Source: Sediminibacterium ginsengisoli
GTDB lineage: Bacteria; Bacteroidota; Bacteroidia; Chitinophagales; Chitinophagaceae
Length of the DNA: 5,838 bases
Direction of reading: 5' to 3'
Assembly (NCBI GenBank): GCA_945860335.1
Contig: CAMAQW010000113.1
Span: forward strand, 1 to 5,838
Part shown: piece after piece, positions 1-5,838 of the stretch
Layout of the letters: each line of letters begins with the position of its first letter
Numbering within the stretch: position 1 is the stretch's first letter
Made by a program: the position numbers and the translations under genes
The notes under the pieces: generated by a model
The model's database searches: none
What the model was told of the DNA's origin: nothing
What the model saw: only the letters and a program-made list of their open reading frames with translations

Positions 1-130
1 CCACAGTTAAAGTTCCATAAGATGGGGTAGTACCGCCTTCATTTGGATTTTCACAAAGCTCTAAACGGTTGGCACCAGCAGCTTCTGCAGCTATTGCAGA
101 TTCGATATTAAAAACAGCAACTTCAAGCAT
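1..130 (-). CDS. cutC: CutC-family protein, N-terminal 43 residues (3' end outside window)
   Basis: The fragment begins MLEVAVFNIESAIAAEAAGA and continues with NRLELCENPNEGGTTPSYG, which is the typical CutC opening: a first TIM-barrel strand, the helix with Ser-Ala-x-x-Ala, then the (D/N)R(I/L)ELC motif and the Gly-Gly-x-Thr-Pro-Ser loop. CutC proteins are cytosolic TIM barrels of about 230-250 residues, so roughly four fifths of the gene lies beyond the left edge. The family is named for copper homeostasis in E. coli, but that role is disputed and its reaction is not settled. The ATG at 128-130 is placed exactly where family members start. There is no Shine-Dalgarno sequence, as usual in Bacteroidota. 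It lies 25 bases downstream of the asparaginase stop on the same strand, so it is probably translated from the same transcript. The family call is firm; the function is not. Confidence 0.9.
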   Translation of the reverse strand, partial: MLEVAVFNIESAIAAEAAGANRLELCENPNEGGTTPSYGTLTV

Positions 131-155
131 GGTTACAAAATTTGATTTCGAATAA

Positions 156-1190
156 TTAAAGAATGTGTTTACCGTCCACTAAAATATTAGAATCATCAGC
201 GGTACAAACTGCAAAGTTGAAACCTTTTTGAATACAGTATCCACCATATTCACCACGCTTATTAATAGCAATAAATCCAACCTGAATATCACGCGCTTTA
301 TCACCTTTAATTTTTATAATTCGCTCAACCGCTTTCTTACAAGCCTGCTCTGGAGAATTACCCATACGCATCAGTTCAACTACTAAATGCGATCCACAAA
401 TTCGAATTACATCTTCGCCCTGACCCGTTGCAGTGGCGGCACCAACTTCATTGTCTACAAATAAACCGGCGCCAATAATAGGAGAATCACCTAGGCGTCC
501 TCGCATTTTAAAACCCTGCCCAGATGTTGTACAACTGCCACTTAAATTACCATTGGCATCTAATGCTACCATACCAATGGTATCATGGTTCCAGTTGCCA
601 TTTTCTAATTTTTTAGGCGAAAAGGCTGTTTGAGATTTTAAATTGTTACCCGAGTTCTCGATATTGATAACAGGCTTGTATTCACTTTTTTCGAGCCATT
701 TTTTATACGAACGTTCTGCGTCGGGAGATAATTTTTCAGATTCTAATGGAAATCCTTCGGCTACAGCAAATTGTTGCGCACCAGAACCAACGAGCATTAC
801 ATGGGGCGTTTTTTCCATAACACGTCTAGCCACAGATATCGGATGCTTGATGCGCTCTAAAAATGCTACCGAACCACAATTCGCAAATTCATCCATAATA
901 CAAGCGTCGAGGGTAACGAAACCGTCTCTGTCCGGATTGGCTCCAAGACCCACACAACAGTTTTGGCTGTTTTCGGTAACCATAACACCTTGTTCAACAG
1001 CATCAATAGCACGGCCACCATTTTTTAAAACCGCCCAAGCCGCTTTATTGGCATGTAAACCTTCGGCCCAAGTAGAAATTACAATGGGCTTTTTACCAGC
1101 CGGATTATGGGTCTTACTGGAAAAACTAGAAAATGTGATGGCCGATAAACCAAGTGAACTGAGTTCTAAAAATTTGCGTCTTTGTAACAT
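156..1190 (-). CDS. N4-(beta-N-acetylglucosaminyl)-L-asparaginase (glycosylasparaginase), Tat-exported Ntn hydrolase
   Basis: This 344-residue enzyme should hydrolyse the bond between GlcNAc and asparagine in glycoasparagines, completing N-glycoprotein breakdown, probably in the periplasm. It is an N-terminal nucleophile hydrolase made as one chain that cuts itself before a threonine. The cleavage motif His-Asp-Thr is at 202-204, giving alpha and beta chains with Thr204 as nucleophile. Residues equivalent to the substrate and catalytic residues known from the Elizabethkingia (Flavobacterium) meningosepticum enzyme are present: Trp41, Thr222, Arg232, Asp235, Thr255 and Gly256. The spacing from the nucleophile to the last five matches what I recall for that enzyme. 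I chose the ATG at 1188-1190 because it gives MLQRRKFLEL, a twin-arginine signal with a hydrophobic stretch to about residue 25; an in-frame extension to 1271 adds 27 unlikely residues and would bury the signal. No clear Ala-x-Ala cleavage site is seen. The length matches the roughly 340-residue family precursor. A plain L-asparaginase or isoaspartyl peptidase is less likely given the full HDT and GRLGDSP context. Confidence 0.93.
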   Translation of the reverse strand: MLQRRKFLELSSLGLSAITFSSFSSKTHNPAGKKPIVISTWAEGLHANKAAWAVLKNGGRAIDAVEQGVMVTENSQNCCVGLGANPDRDGFVTLDACIMDEFANCGSVAFLERIKHPISVARRVMEKTPHVMLVGSGAQQFAVAEGFPLESEKLSPDAERSYKKWLEKSEYKPVINIENSGNNLKSQTAFSPKKLENGNWNHDTIGMVALDANGNLSGSCTTSGQGFKMRGRLGDSPIIGAGLFVDNEVGAATATGQGEDVIRICGSHLVVELMRMGNSPEQACKKAVERIIKIKGDKARDIQVGFIAINKRGEYGGYCIQKGFNFAVCTADDSNILVDGKHIL

Positions 1191-1222
1191 GAGGGTTAAT
1201 TGTGTTAGGGTATAATGAGATT

Positions 1223-1230
1223 CAAATATA
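1223..1230 (-). promoter_or_regulatory. Probable -7 element of the asparaginase-cutC promoter
   Basis: Read on the minus strand this is TATATTTG, an exact match to the Bacteroidota -7 consensus TAnnTTTG. It lies 32 bases ahead of the asparaginase ATG, which would leave a 5' leader of about 25-28 bases. The matching -33 TTG is not well placed: the nearest convincing TTG is 27 bases upstream, longer than the usual spacing of about 19-21. I therefore call it a likely but incomplete promoter. Its position also supports the downstream start at 1190, because a start at 1271 would lie upstream of it. Confidence 0.45.
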
Positions 1231-1266
1231 ACCAATATAGACCCATATTTGATTAGCCAATGATTC

Positions 1267-1278
1267 GTCAATATTGAC
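1267..1278. promoter_or_regulatory. Perfect 12-bp palindrome, candidate operator in the divergent spacer
   Basis: GTCAATATTGAC is a perfect 12-bp palindrome in the spacer between the divergent asparaginase and glycosyltransferase genes. It is centred about 45 bases upstream of the putative asparaginase -7 element, a position suited to an activator, and about 125 bases ahead of the glycosyltransferase start. Dimeric regulators bind sites of this form, but none is encoded in the window and the regulator is unknown. A second, shorter palindrome, TTAGATCTAA at 1293-1302, lies 14 bases further on. The rest of the 1191-1398 spacer is very AT-rich; I found no RNA gene, no riboswitch and no convincing plus-strand promoter in it. 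Confidence 0.3.
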
Positions 1279-1398
1279 AGCCAAACCCTTATTTAGATCT
1301 AATATTTTATCCTATAATTAATATTATGTTAAATAGATGTTTTTTACAAACAAAGCTTCTAGTCTACAACTGCCTAATTAAATGCCTTAATATTGCGC

Positions 1399-2385
1399 AT
1401 GCATATTTTGATTGTCAACAATACTTCTATCCCGGTTCAGAAATACGGTGGAACCGAAAGAGTTATTTGGTGGCTGGGCAAAGCGCTTGTTCAGGATGGT
1501 CATCAGGTTTCATATTTAGTAGCGCCAGGTTCTAGTTGTGAATTTGCAAATGTGTATACGTACAAAGAATCGGTACCATTTAATACACTAATTCCTGAAG
1601 GCATTGATGTGGTGCATTTAAACCACCATGTAAACGAAATTCCAAATATTCCTTATATACAAACCATGCATGGCAACCTTAATCATACCATGGAATTAGA
1701 TCAAAACACAGTATTTGTCTCTAAAAATCATGCGGCTCGGTTTGGATCAGACTCTTATGTTCACAATGGTATTGACCCCATGGATTATGGTTTGCCTATC
1801 TTAAAAACAGAAACAGTCAAAAACTACTTTCACTTTTTAGGCGACGCTGCTTGGCGTGTAAAAAATGTTAAGGGAGCTATCCAAATAACAAAATTAGCCC
1901 AGCAAAAATTAAGGGTTGTTGGTGGTGTTCGTTTTAATTTTAATCAGGGCATTCGTTTAAGCTTTGATACCCATGTTAGATTTGATGGCATGCAAGGCGG
2001 CGCAGAAAAAAATGAGATTATTAAATACTCAAAGGGTCTCATATTTCCGGTGCGCTGGCATGAACCCTTTGGACTGGCTCTTATCGAGAGTTTATATTTT
2101 GGTTGTCCAGTGTTTGGCACCCCCTATGGTTCACTTCCAGAAATCGTTATACCCGAGGTTGGGTATTTAACAACAACAGCATCAGGGTTAGCTGATGCTG
2201 TTGCATGTGTAAATGATTTTAATAGAAAACATTGTCACGAATATGTGATGGATAACTTTACACATATTCAAATGTCGGCGTCTTATTTACGCCTCTATGA
2301 AAAAGTATTGAATGGTGAAAAATTAAACCCAAAGGCCCCTATCATTCAATCCATACAATCCGATAAATTTTTACCGTTTAACTAA
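1399..2385 (+). CDS. GT4-type retaining glycosyltransferase, compact (328 residues)
   Basis: This is a GT-B fold glycosyltransferase that should move a sugar from a nucleotide-sugar donor to an unknown acceptor, acting in the cytosol or at the inner membrane face; there is no signal peptide or membrane segment. The N-terminal Rossmann half opens MHILIVNNTSIP and has the glycine-rich Gly-Gly-Thr-Glu at 17-20, typical of the acceptor-side loop. The linker carries His-Asn-Gly-Ile-Asp at 122-126, a common GT4 junction. The donor half holds basic residues Arg153, Lys155 and Lys158 and the EX7E motif EPFGLALIE with Glu222 and Glu230, followed by Gly-Thr-Pro and Ser-Leu-Pro-Glu at 240-248. Family members are commonly 350-400 residues, so it is short, mainly in the N-terminal half. 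I prefer the ATG at 1399 over the TTG two codons upstream; an in-frame stop at 1375 excludes longer versions. No polysaccharide or sugar-nucleotide gene is adjacent, so donor and acceptor cannot be named. Confidence 0.88.
   Translation: MHILIVNNTSIPVQKYGGTERVIWWLGKALVQDGHQVSYLVAPGSSCEFANVYTYKESVPFNTLIPEGIDVVHLNHHVNEIPNIPYIQTMHGNLNHTMELDQNTVFVSKNHAARFGSDSYVHNGIDPMDYGLPILKTETVKNYFHFLGDAAWRVKNVKGAIQITKLAQQKLRVVGGVRFNFNQGIRLSFDTHVRFDGMQGGAEKNEIIKYSKGLIFPVRWHEPFGLALIESLYFGCPVFGTPYGSLPEIVIPEVGYLTTTASGLADAVACVNDFNRKHCHEYVMDNFTHIQMSASYLRLYEKVLNGEKLNPKAPIIQSIQSDKFLPFN
2174..2203 (+). repeat. Perfect 12-bp inverted repeat with 6-base loop inside the glycosyltransferase gene
   Basis: CAACAGCATCAG at 2174-2185 is the exact reverse complement of CTGATGCTGTTG at 2192-2203, separated by GGTTAG. 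In the mRNA this would form a strong 12-bp stem with a six-base loop. It lies in frame within the last quarter of the glycosyltransferase gene, over a Thr-Ala-Ser-Gly-Leu-Ala-Asp-Ala-Val-Ala stretch, and is not followed by a T run, so it does not look like an intrinsic terminator. Part of the symmetry comes from similar codons for Ala, Ser and Asp read in opposite directions. Whether it has any role is unknown. Confidence 0.75.
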
Positions 2386-2399
2386 ATATTAAATTAGTT
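2380..2399. terminator. Weak inverted repeat spanning two convergent stop codons
   Basis: AACTAA at 2380-2385 and TTAGTT at 2394-2399 form a 6-bp inverted repeat around the AT-only spacer ATATTAAA, so each arm contains the stop codon of one of the two converging genes. A further GTTT (2376-2379) and AAAC (2403-2406) could pair past a three-base bulge. With only 8 bases between the genes, any bidirectional termination signal must sit here or within the coding ends. The stem is short and AT-rich and has no clear T tract, so this is a weak candidate. Confidence 0.25.
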
Positions 2400-3809
2400 G
2401 CCAAACGAATTTTGTAAGGCATCAAACTCTTTGTATTTAGCTTCGTACATATCAAATTTTTGCGGATCCTTACCTCTAAATTTATTTCTTTTAACCTCGT
2501 ACAAATTAGTAAGGTAACGCGCACAGTTGTTTAATAAGTTATTGTCTCTTTTAGAACGATCTGTTTTGTCTTTTAATGCTAAATAAGCTTTTTCTAGTGC
2601 ATCAATTGAAATATCAATATTTTTTTGAACTTCAACATCAATGCTTGCATTGAGCTGTTTTAATGGAGCCTGCGCGGCAGCTAACTTATCAGCTGATGCT
2701 TTATTAACAGCGGCTTTAGCTTGAGGTGTTTTTGCAGCCGCTTTTTTAGCAGCAAACTCCTCTTCGTTTGCAGTACTAATAGCACGAAGTGCTCTAATGT
2801 TTGCACTCACCTGATCGTCATATTCACCAAAAATATTGTAATAAATGACACCCACGTTAAAAATGGCTGCAGCATTTGCATTGTTTAATTGGAATGCTTT
2901 TTTAAATGCATCGGCAGCTTTAAGCGTGTATTTAACTTGTGTTGCACTGTCTAAATCTTTCTCTTTGTTTTTAACATTTACAAACAAATCACCAAACTGT
3001 AAATATTTTTTATCGGTTAATTTTCCAGCAGCATCTTCTGTATCATACAAAGAAGTTTTTTTAGCTAAATCATAATTGGTGTCAATAAAATCAACTTCAT
3101 AATCATCCCATACCTCTTTAGGGTATACTTCTTTACCTAAAGCTAGGTATTTGAAAAATGAAGCTTCGTTATTAATTTTAGTATAATGTTGAACTAGAAA
3201 ACGATATAAATCTAAATAGATCGCTTCGTTTACTTTACTATCTGCTAGTCGGCCATAAAATTTGGCAGCATCATCCATTTTATTGGCATTCTGATATGCA
3301 TAACCAGCATATAAAAGAGCTGTTGTGTCCATTGTTAATGTTGGAGAAGCAGCCCATTTATTTTGAATAATAACATCGATGTACTTAATAGCTTTAACAA
3401 AATTTTCGGCAGCAGCTACCCAATTTTTCTCATTAAAAACGTTTACTCCAGATTGAAAATAAGTAGCATACATATCAAAGTATGGTTCTACCCCACCCAA
3501 CTCTTTTATTTTAGCAAAACCTGCATCCAATGATGCATATTTTTCTAAAGCAGAAGCAGCTACTTCACTAGAATTAGGATATTTTGCACGTAACGCAGCG
3601 TCTTTAAAAAGTGCAGCATAGATTTTAGCCTGATAATAATAAAATTCGGCTTTGTCTTTTGCTTTAGGATCATTGGCAAGTTTATCTACTTCGGTTTTTG
3701 CATCTTCCCATTTCAAAATACCAACAGCAATTTTTACCTTTTTGAAGTCTTGTGCACTCACGCAATTGGCAGCAATTGCAAGGATAAGCACTAATAAAAT
3801 CTTCTTCAT
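2394..3809 (-). CDS. Exported TPR-type repeat protein encoded just downstream of gyrA
   Basis: The 471-residue product starts with a clear Sec signal: Met-Lys-Lys, a hydrophobic core to about residue 14, then Val-Ser-Ala before Gln20, a good signal peptidase I site. Cys16 follows Asn and does not form a lipobox. The mature chain is nearly all alpha-helical, with TPR-like helix pairs around 124-145 (NWVAAAENFVKA), 165-190 (YAGYAYQNANKMDDAAKFY) and 296-322 (ADAFKKAFQLNN, then FNVGVIYYN). An Ala/Lys/Glu-rich, probably coiled-coil stretch at about 347-385 interrupts the repeats. TPR proteins are protein-binding scaffolds; nothing here shows a catalytic site, so the role, probably in the periplasm, is unknown. 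The ATG at 3807-3809 lies 25 bases after the gyrA stop on the same strand, with no clear promoter in between, which suggests co-transcription. The signal peptide and TPR-like nature are well supported; the partner is not known. Confidence 0.87.
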   Translation of the reverse strand: MKKILLVLILAIAANCVSAQDFKKVKIAVGILKWEDAKTEVDKLANDPKAKDKAEFYYYQAKIYAALFKDAALRAKYPNSSEVAASALEKYASLDAGFAKIKELGGVEPYFDMYATYFQSGVNVFNEKNWVAAAENFVKAIKYIDVIIQNKWAASPTLTMDTTALLYAGYAYQNANKMDDAAKFYGRLADSKVNEAIYLDLYRFLVQHYTKINNEASFFKYLALGKEVYPKEVWDDYEVDFIDTNYDLAKKTSLYDTEDAAGKLTDKKYLQFGDLFVNVKNKEKDLDSATQVKYTLKAADAFKKAFQLNNANAAAIFNVGVIYYNIFGEYDDQVSANIRALRAISTANEEEFAAKKAAAKTPQAKAAVNKASADKLAAAQAPLKQLNASIDVEVQKNIDISIDALEKAYLALKDKTDRSKRDNNLLNNCARYLTNLYEVKRNKFRGKDPQKFDMYEAKYKEFDALQNSFGN

Positions 3810-3834
3810 AACTGGAGTTTTATTAAATTATAAA

Positions 3835-5838
3835 TTAATTAGTAATTGTATTATCAGATTCACCCTGAACATCTGTAGCAGCGTCATCAGAAGCACTAGC
3901 TTGCGAATCAGCATCCGGTGTAGTAGTTTCAACACCTTCAGCTCCCTCAATTGTTACTTCAACATCATCTTCAGACTCTTCAATTTGAGAAATAGCAGCA
4001 ATTTCATCACCTTCATCAATTCTGATGAGTTTAACACCTTGCGTTGCTCTTCCCGCCTCTCTAATATCTTGAATTCCGGTACGTATGGTTACACCCGATT
4101 TACAAGTGATGATTAAGTCTTCTTTTTCGGTTACATATAAAATACCTACAAGACTACCGGTTTTATCGGTAACGTTAATGGTTTTTACACCCTTACCGCC
4201 CCTATTGGTAATACGGTACTCATCAATTGGGGTACGCTTACCATAACCTTTTTCACTTACCACTAATATAGTACGGGTAGCGTCTTCTTTGTTTACACAA
4301 ATCATACCTACTACTTCGTCCTTTTCGTCGTCAACTTCGATACCCGTTACACCAATGGCACCACGTCCGGTAGCACGTACTTTAACTTCTTCGAAACGAA
4401 TGGCACGTCCAGATTTTAAAGCCAACATAATTTCTGATTCACCATCTGTCATGCGTGCTTCTAGTAATTCATCACCTTCATTAATGGTAATTGCATTAAC
4501 GCCATTAGCTCTTGGTCTACTAAAATCTTCTAGAGAAGTTTTTTTGATGATACCTTTTTTGGTACACAAAATGATGTAATGATTTTGAACAAAATCTTTA
4601 TCCGCTAATTTTTTAACCTCAATAATAGCCTTTACTTTATCGTCTGGCGGAATTTGAATTAAATTTTGAATAGCACGTCCTTTGGATTGTTTTTCACCTT
4701 CAGGAATTTCATATACACGTAGCCAGAAACATCTACCCTTTTCGGTAAAAAACATCATGGTGTCGTGTGTAGAAGCCACAAATAAATGCTCTACATAATC
4801 TTCTTCTCGGGTTTTAGAACCTACAGCTCCTCTACCACCTCGTCTTTGTTGACGGTACTCGGTAGCAGAAGTACGCTTGATATAACCTAAATGAGAAATG
4901 GTGATCACCACGTCTTCATCTTCAATTAAATCTTCGATGCGCATTTCATCTGCGAGGTATTGTATTTCACTTTTACGCGCATCACCAAACTTTTCTTTTA
5001 CTTCTAGTAATTCAGTTCTGATAAGCGCATAACGTAAATCTTCGGAACCAAGTAATGCTTTAAGATCTTTGATGGTGTTAATTAAACCATTGAATTCTTC
5101 AATGATTTTATCACGCTCCATACCCGTTAAACGTTGTAAACGAAGTTCTAATATTGCTTTAGCTTGTGCTTCAGATAAGCCGTTTTCTTGTTTGTATAAT
5201 TCCCTGGTTACTTCATCAAACATTTCTTGCTTGAGCATCCAGCGTTCTTCTTTACTACGCGCAATTAAAGTGTCTTTTGCTTCATCTGGTGTGCGGCTCG
5301 CTCTAATAAGTGCAATGACTTCATCCAAATGATCCAGCGCTTTTAAATAGCCTTCTAAAATGTGTGCACGCTCTTCTGCTTTTTTAAGTTCAAATTTAGC
5401 GCGGCGAATCACCACATCCATTCTAAACTCAATGAACTCAACAATTAAATCGCGGAGGTTCATGATTTTAGGTTTGCCCTTTGTTAAGGCAACGTTGTTG
5501 ATACCGTAACTTGTTTGTAGTTCAGTAAATTTATAAAGTTGATTGATAACAACCTGTGCTACTGCATCTCGTTTTAAATCGAGAACAATACGTGTTCCTT
5601 CACGCTTGTTACTTTCATTGTTAACGTTAGAAATACCTTCGATGGATTTATCGTTAACGAGTTGACCAATACGGTCCGTTAAATTATCGCGGTTTACTTG
5701 ATAAGGAACTTCTGTAATAACGATTTGCTCACGACCACTTTGTTTGGTGTCTACCTGACATTTACCACGGAGCACAACTCTACCTCTACCAGTAAGCAAA
5801 CCTTGTCTAACACCTTCCATACCAAATATTACACCACC
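3835..5838 (-). CDS. gyrA: DNA gyrase subunit A, C-terminal 667 residues (5' end outside window)
   Basis: GyrA with GyrB forms the A2B2 type II topoisomerase that introduces negative supercoils using ATP. The reading frame is open to the right edge, so the fragment starts GGVIFGMEGVRQG inside the breakage-reunion domain; the Met encoded at 5818-5820 is internal. About 200 N-terminal residues, including the active-site Tyr and the quinolone-resistance region, are missing. Visible are the TGRGRVV and EVPYQVN segments, the long coiled-coil gate region ending near ELRLQRLTGME, and the C-terminal DNA-wrapping domain. The gyrase-specific GyrA box QRRGGRG is at 4828-4848, which separates this from ParC. 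Six blade-like repeats follow, marked by GYIKRTS, GRCFWLRV, GIIKKTS, GRAIRFEEV, GYGKRTP and GVTIRTG, consistent with a six-bladed pinwheel. The last 49 or so residues are a low-complexity acidic Asp/Glu/Ser/Thr tail. The secreted TPR gene follows after 25 bases. Confidence 0.98.
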   Translation of the reverse strand, partial: GGVIFGMEGVRQGLLTGRGRVVLRGKCQVDTKQSGREQIVITEVPYQVNRDNLTDRIGQLVNDKSIEGISNVNNESNKREGTRIVLDLKRDAVAQVVINQLYKFTELQTSYGINNVALTKGKPKIMNLRDLIVEFIEFRMDVVIRRAKFELKKAEERAHILEGYLKALDHLDEVIALIRASRTPDEAKDTLIARSKEERWMLKQEMFDEVTRELYKQENGLSEAQAKAILELRLQRLTGMERDKIIEEFNGLINTIKDLKALLGSEDLRYALIRTELLEVKEKFGDARKSEIQYLADEMRIEDLIEDEDVVITISHLGYIKRTSATEYRQQRRGGRGAVGSKTREEDYVEHLFVASTHDTMMFFTEKGRCFWLRVYEIPEGEKQSKGRAIQNLIQIPPDDKVKAIIEVKKLADKDFVQNHYIILCTKKGIIKKTSLEDFSRPRANGVNAITINEGDELLEARMTDGESEIMLALKSGRAIRFEEVKVRATGRGAIGVTGIEVDDEKDEVVGMICVNKEDATRTILVVSEKGYGKRTPIDEYRITNRGGKGVKTINVTDKTGSLVGILYVTEKEDLIITCKSGVTIRTGIQDIREAGRATQGVKLIRIDEGDEIAAISQIEESEDDVEVTIEGAEGVETTTPDADSQASASDDAATDVQGESDNTITN

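Noticed and set aside
571..583. ATACCAATGGTAT inverted repeat inside the asparaginase gene
   Set aside because: The centre is a single base, so it cannot fold as a hairpin, and it lies in conserved coding sequence next to the nucleophile.
643..1215. A 190-codon open frame on the plus strand opposite the asparaginase gene
   Set aside because: It lies antisense to a gene with full family conservation, its translation is low in recognisable motifs, and its openness follows from the codon use of the real gene.
1191..1271. Extending the asparaginase start upstream to 1271
   Set aside because: It would put 27 unrelated residues ahead of a Tat signal that must be N-terminal, and it would start upstream of the probable -7 element.
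1274..1318. TTGACA at 1274-1279 and TATAAT at 1313-1318 as a sigma-70 promoter for the glycosyltransferase
   Set aside because: The spacing is 33 bases, about twice what is needed, and Bacteroidota use TTG and TAnnTTTG elements rather than the E. coli consensus.
1280..1398. A possible small RNA or riboswitch in the AT-rich leader ahead of the glycosyltransferase
   Set aside because: I found no stable long stem, no known riboswitch core and no T-run terminator there.
2690..2760. Ala/Lys-rich stretch of the TPR protein as a tandem DNA repeat
   Set aside because: The protein is compositionally biased, but the DNA has no regular repeat unit; codons vary without a fixed period.
3652..4116. A 154-codon plus-strand open frame spanning the gyrA-TPR junction
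   Set aside because: It is rich in Ser, Asn, Ile and Phe, which is the usual reverse image of AT-rich coding sequence, and it covers the end of gyrA and the signal peptide of the TPR gene, both well supported.

Overview
The window looks like a chromosomal segment from a member of the phylum Bacteroidota, most likely a flavobacterium. This rests on the AT-rich coding sequence, the lack of Shine-Dalgarno sequences ahead of the starts, a good TAnnTTTG-type -7 element, and the gene content (a Flavobacterium-type glycosylasparaginase and a gyrA followed by a secreted TPR protein). The species cannot be named from this sequence alone.

Layout, left to right. Positions 1-130 (minus strand) hold the first 43 codons of a CutC-family gene that runs off the left edge. 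Just upstream of it in the same direction, 156-1190 encodes a complete N4-(beta-N-acetylglucosaminyl)-L-asparaginase with a twin-arginine signal; the two are 25 bases apart and probably form one transcript. A 208-base divergent spacer (1191-1398) carries a likely promoter for that pair and two perfect palindromes. The plus-strand gene 1399-2385 is a compact GT4-type glycosyltransferase with an unexpectedly perfect 12-bp stem-loop near its 3' end. It converges on the next gene with only 8 bases between the stop codons. Positions 2394-3809 (minus) encode an exported TPR-type protein, and 3835-5838 (minus) is the 3' three-quarters of gyrA, running off the right edge. gyrA and the TPR gene are 25 bases apart and are probably co-transcribed.

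How the genes fit together: the asparaginase would cut the GlcNAc-Asn linkage of glycoasparagine in the periplasm, the last step of N-glycoprotein breakdown. CutC next to it may take part in the same catabolic setting rather than in copper handling, but this is inference. The glycosyltransferase has no visible pathway partners here. GyrA is the housekeeping DNA gyrase subunit, and its exported TPR neighbour has no obvious functional link to it.

I saw no mobile element, CRISPR array, RNA gene or clear new system. The window is mostly ordinary core genome; the points worth a second look are the intragenic hairpin, the operator-like palindrome, the folded-export logic of the Tat-tagged autoproteolytic enzyme, and the acidic GyrA tail.
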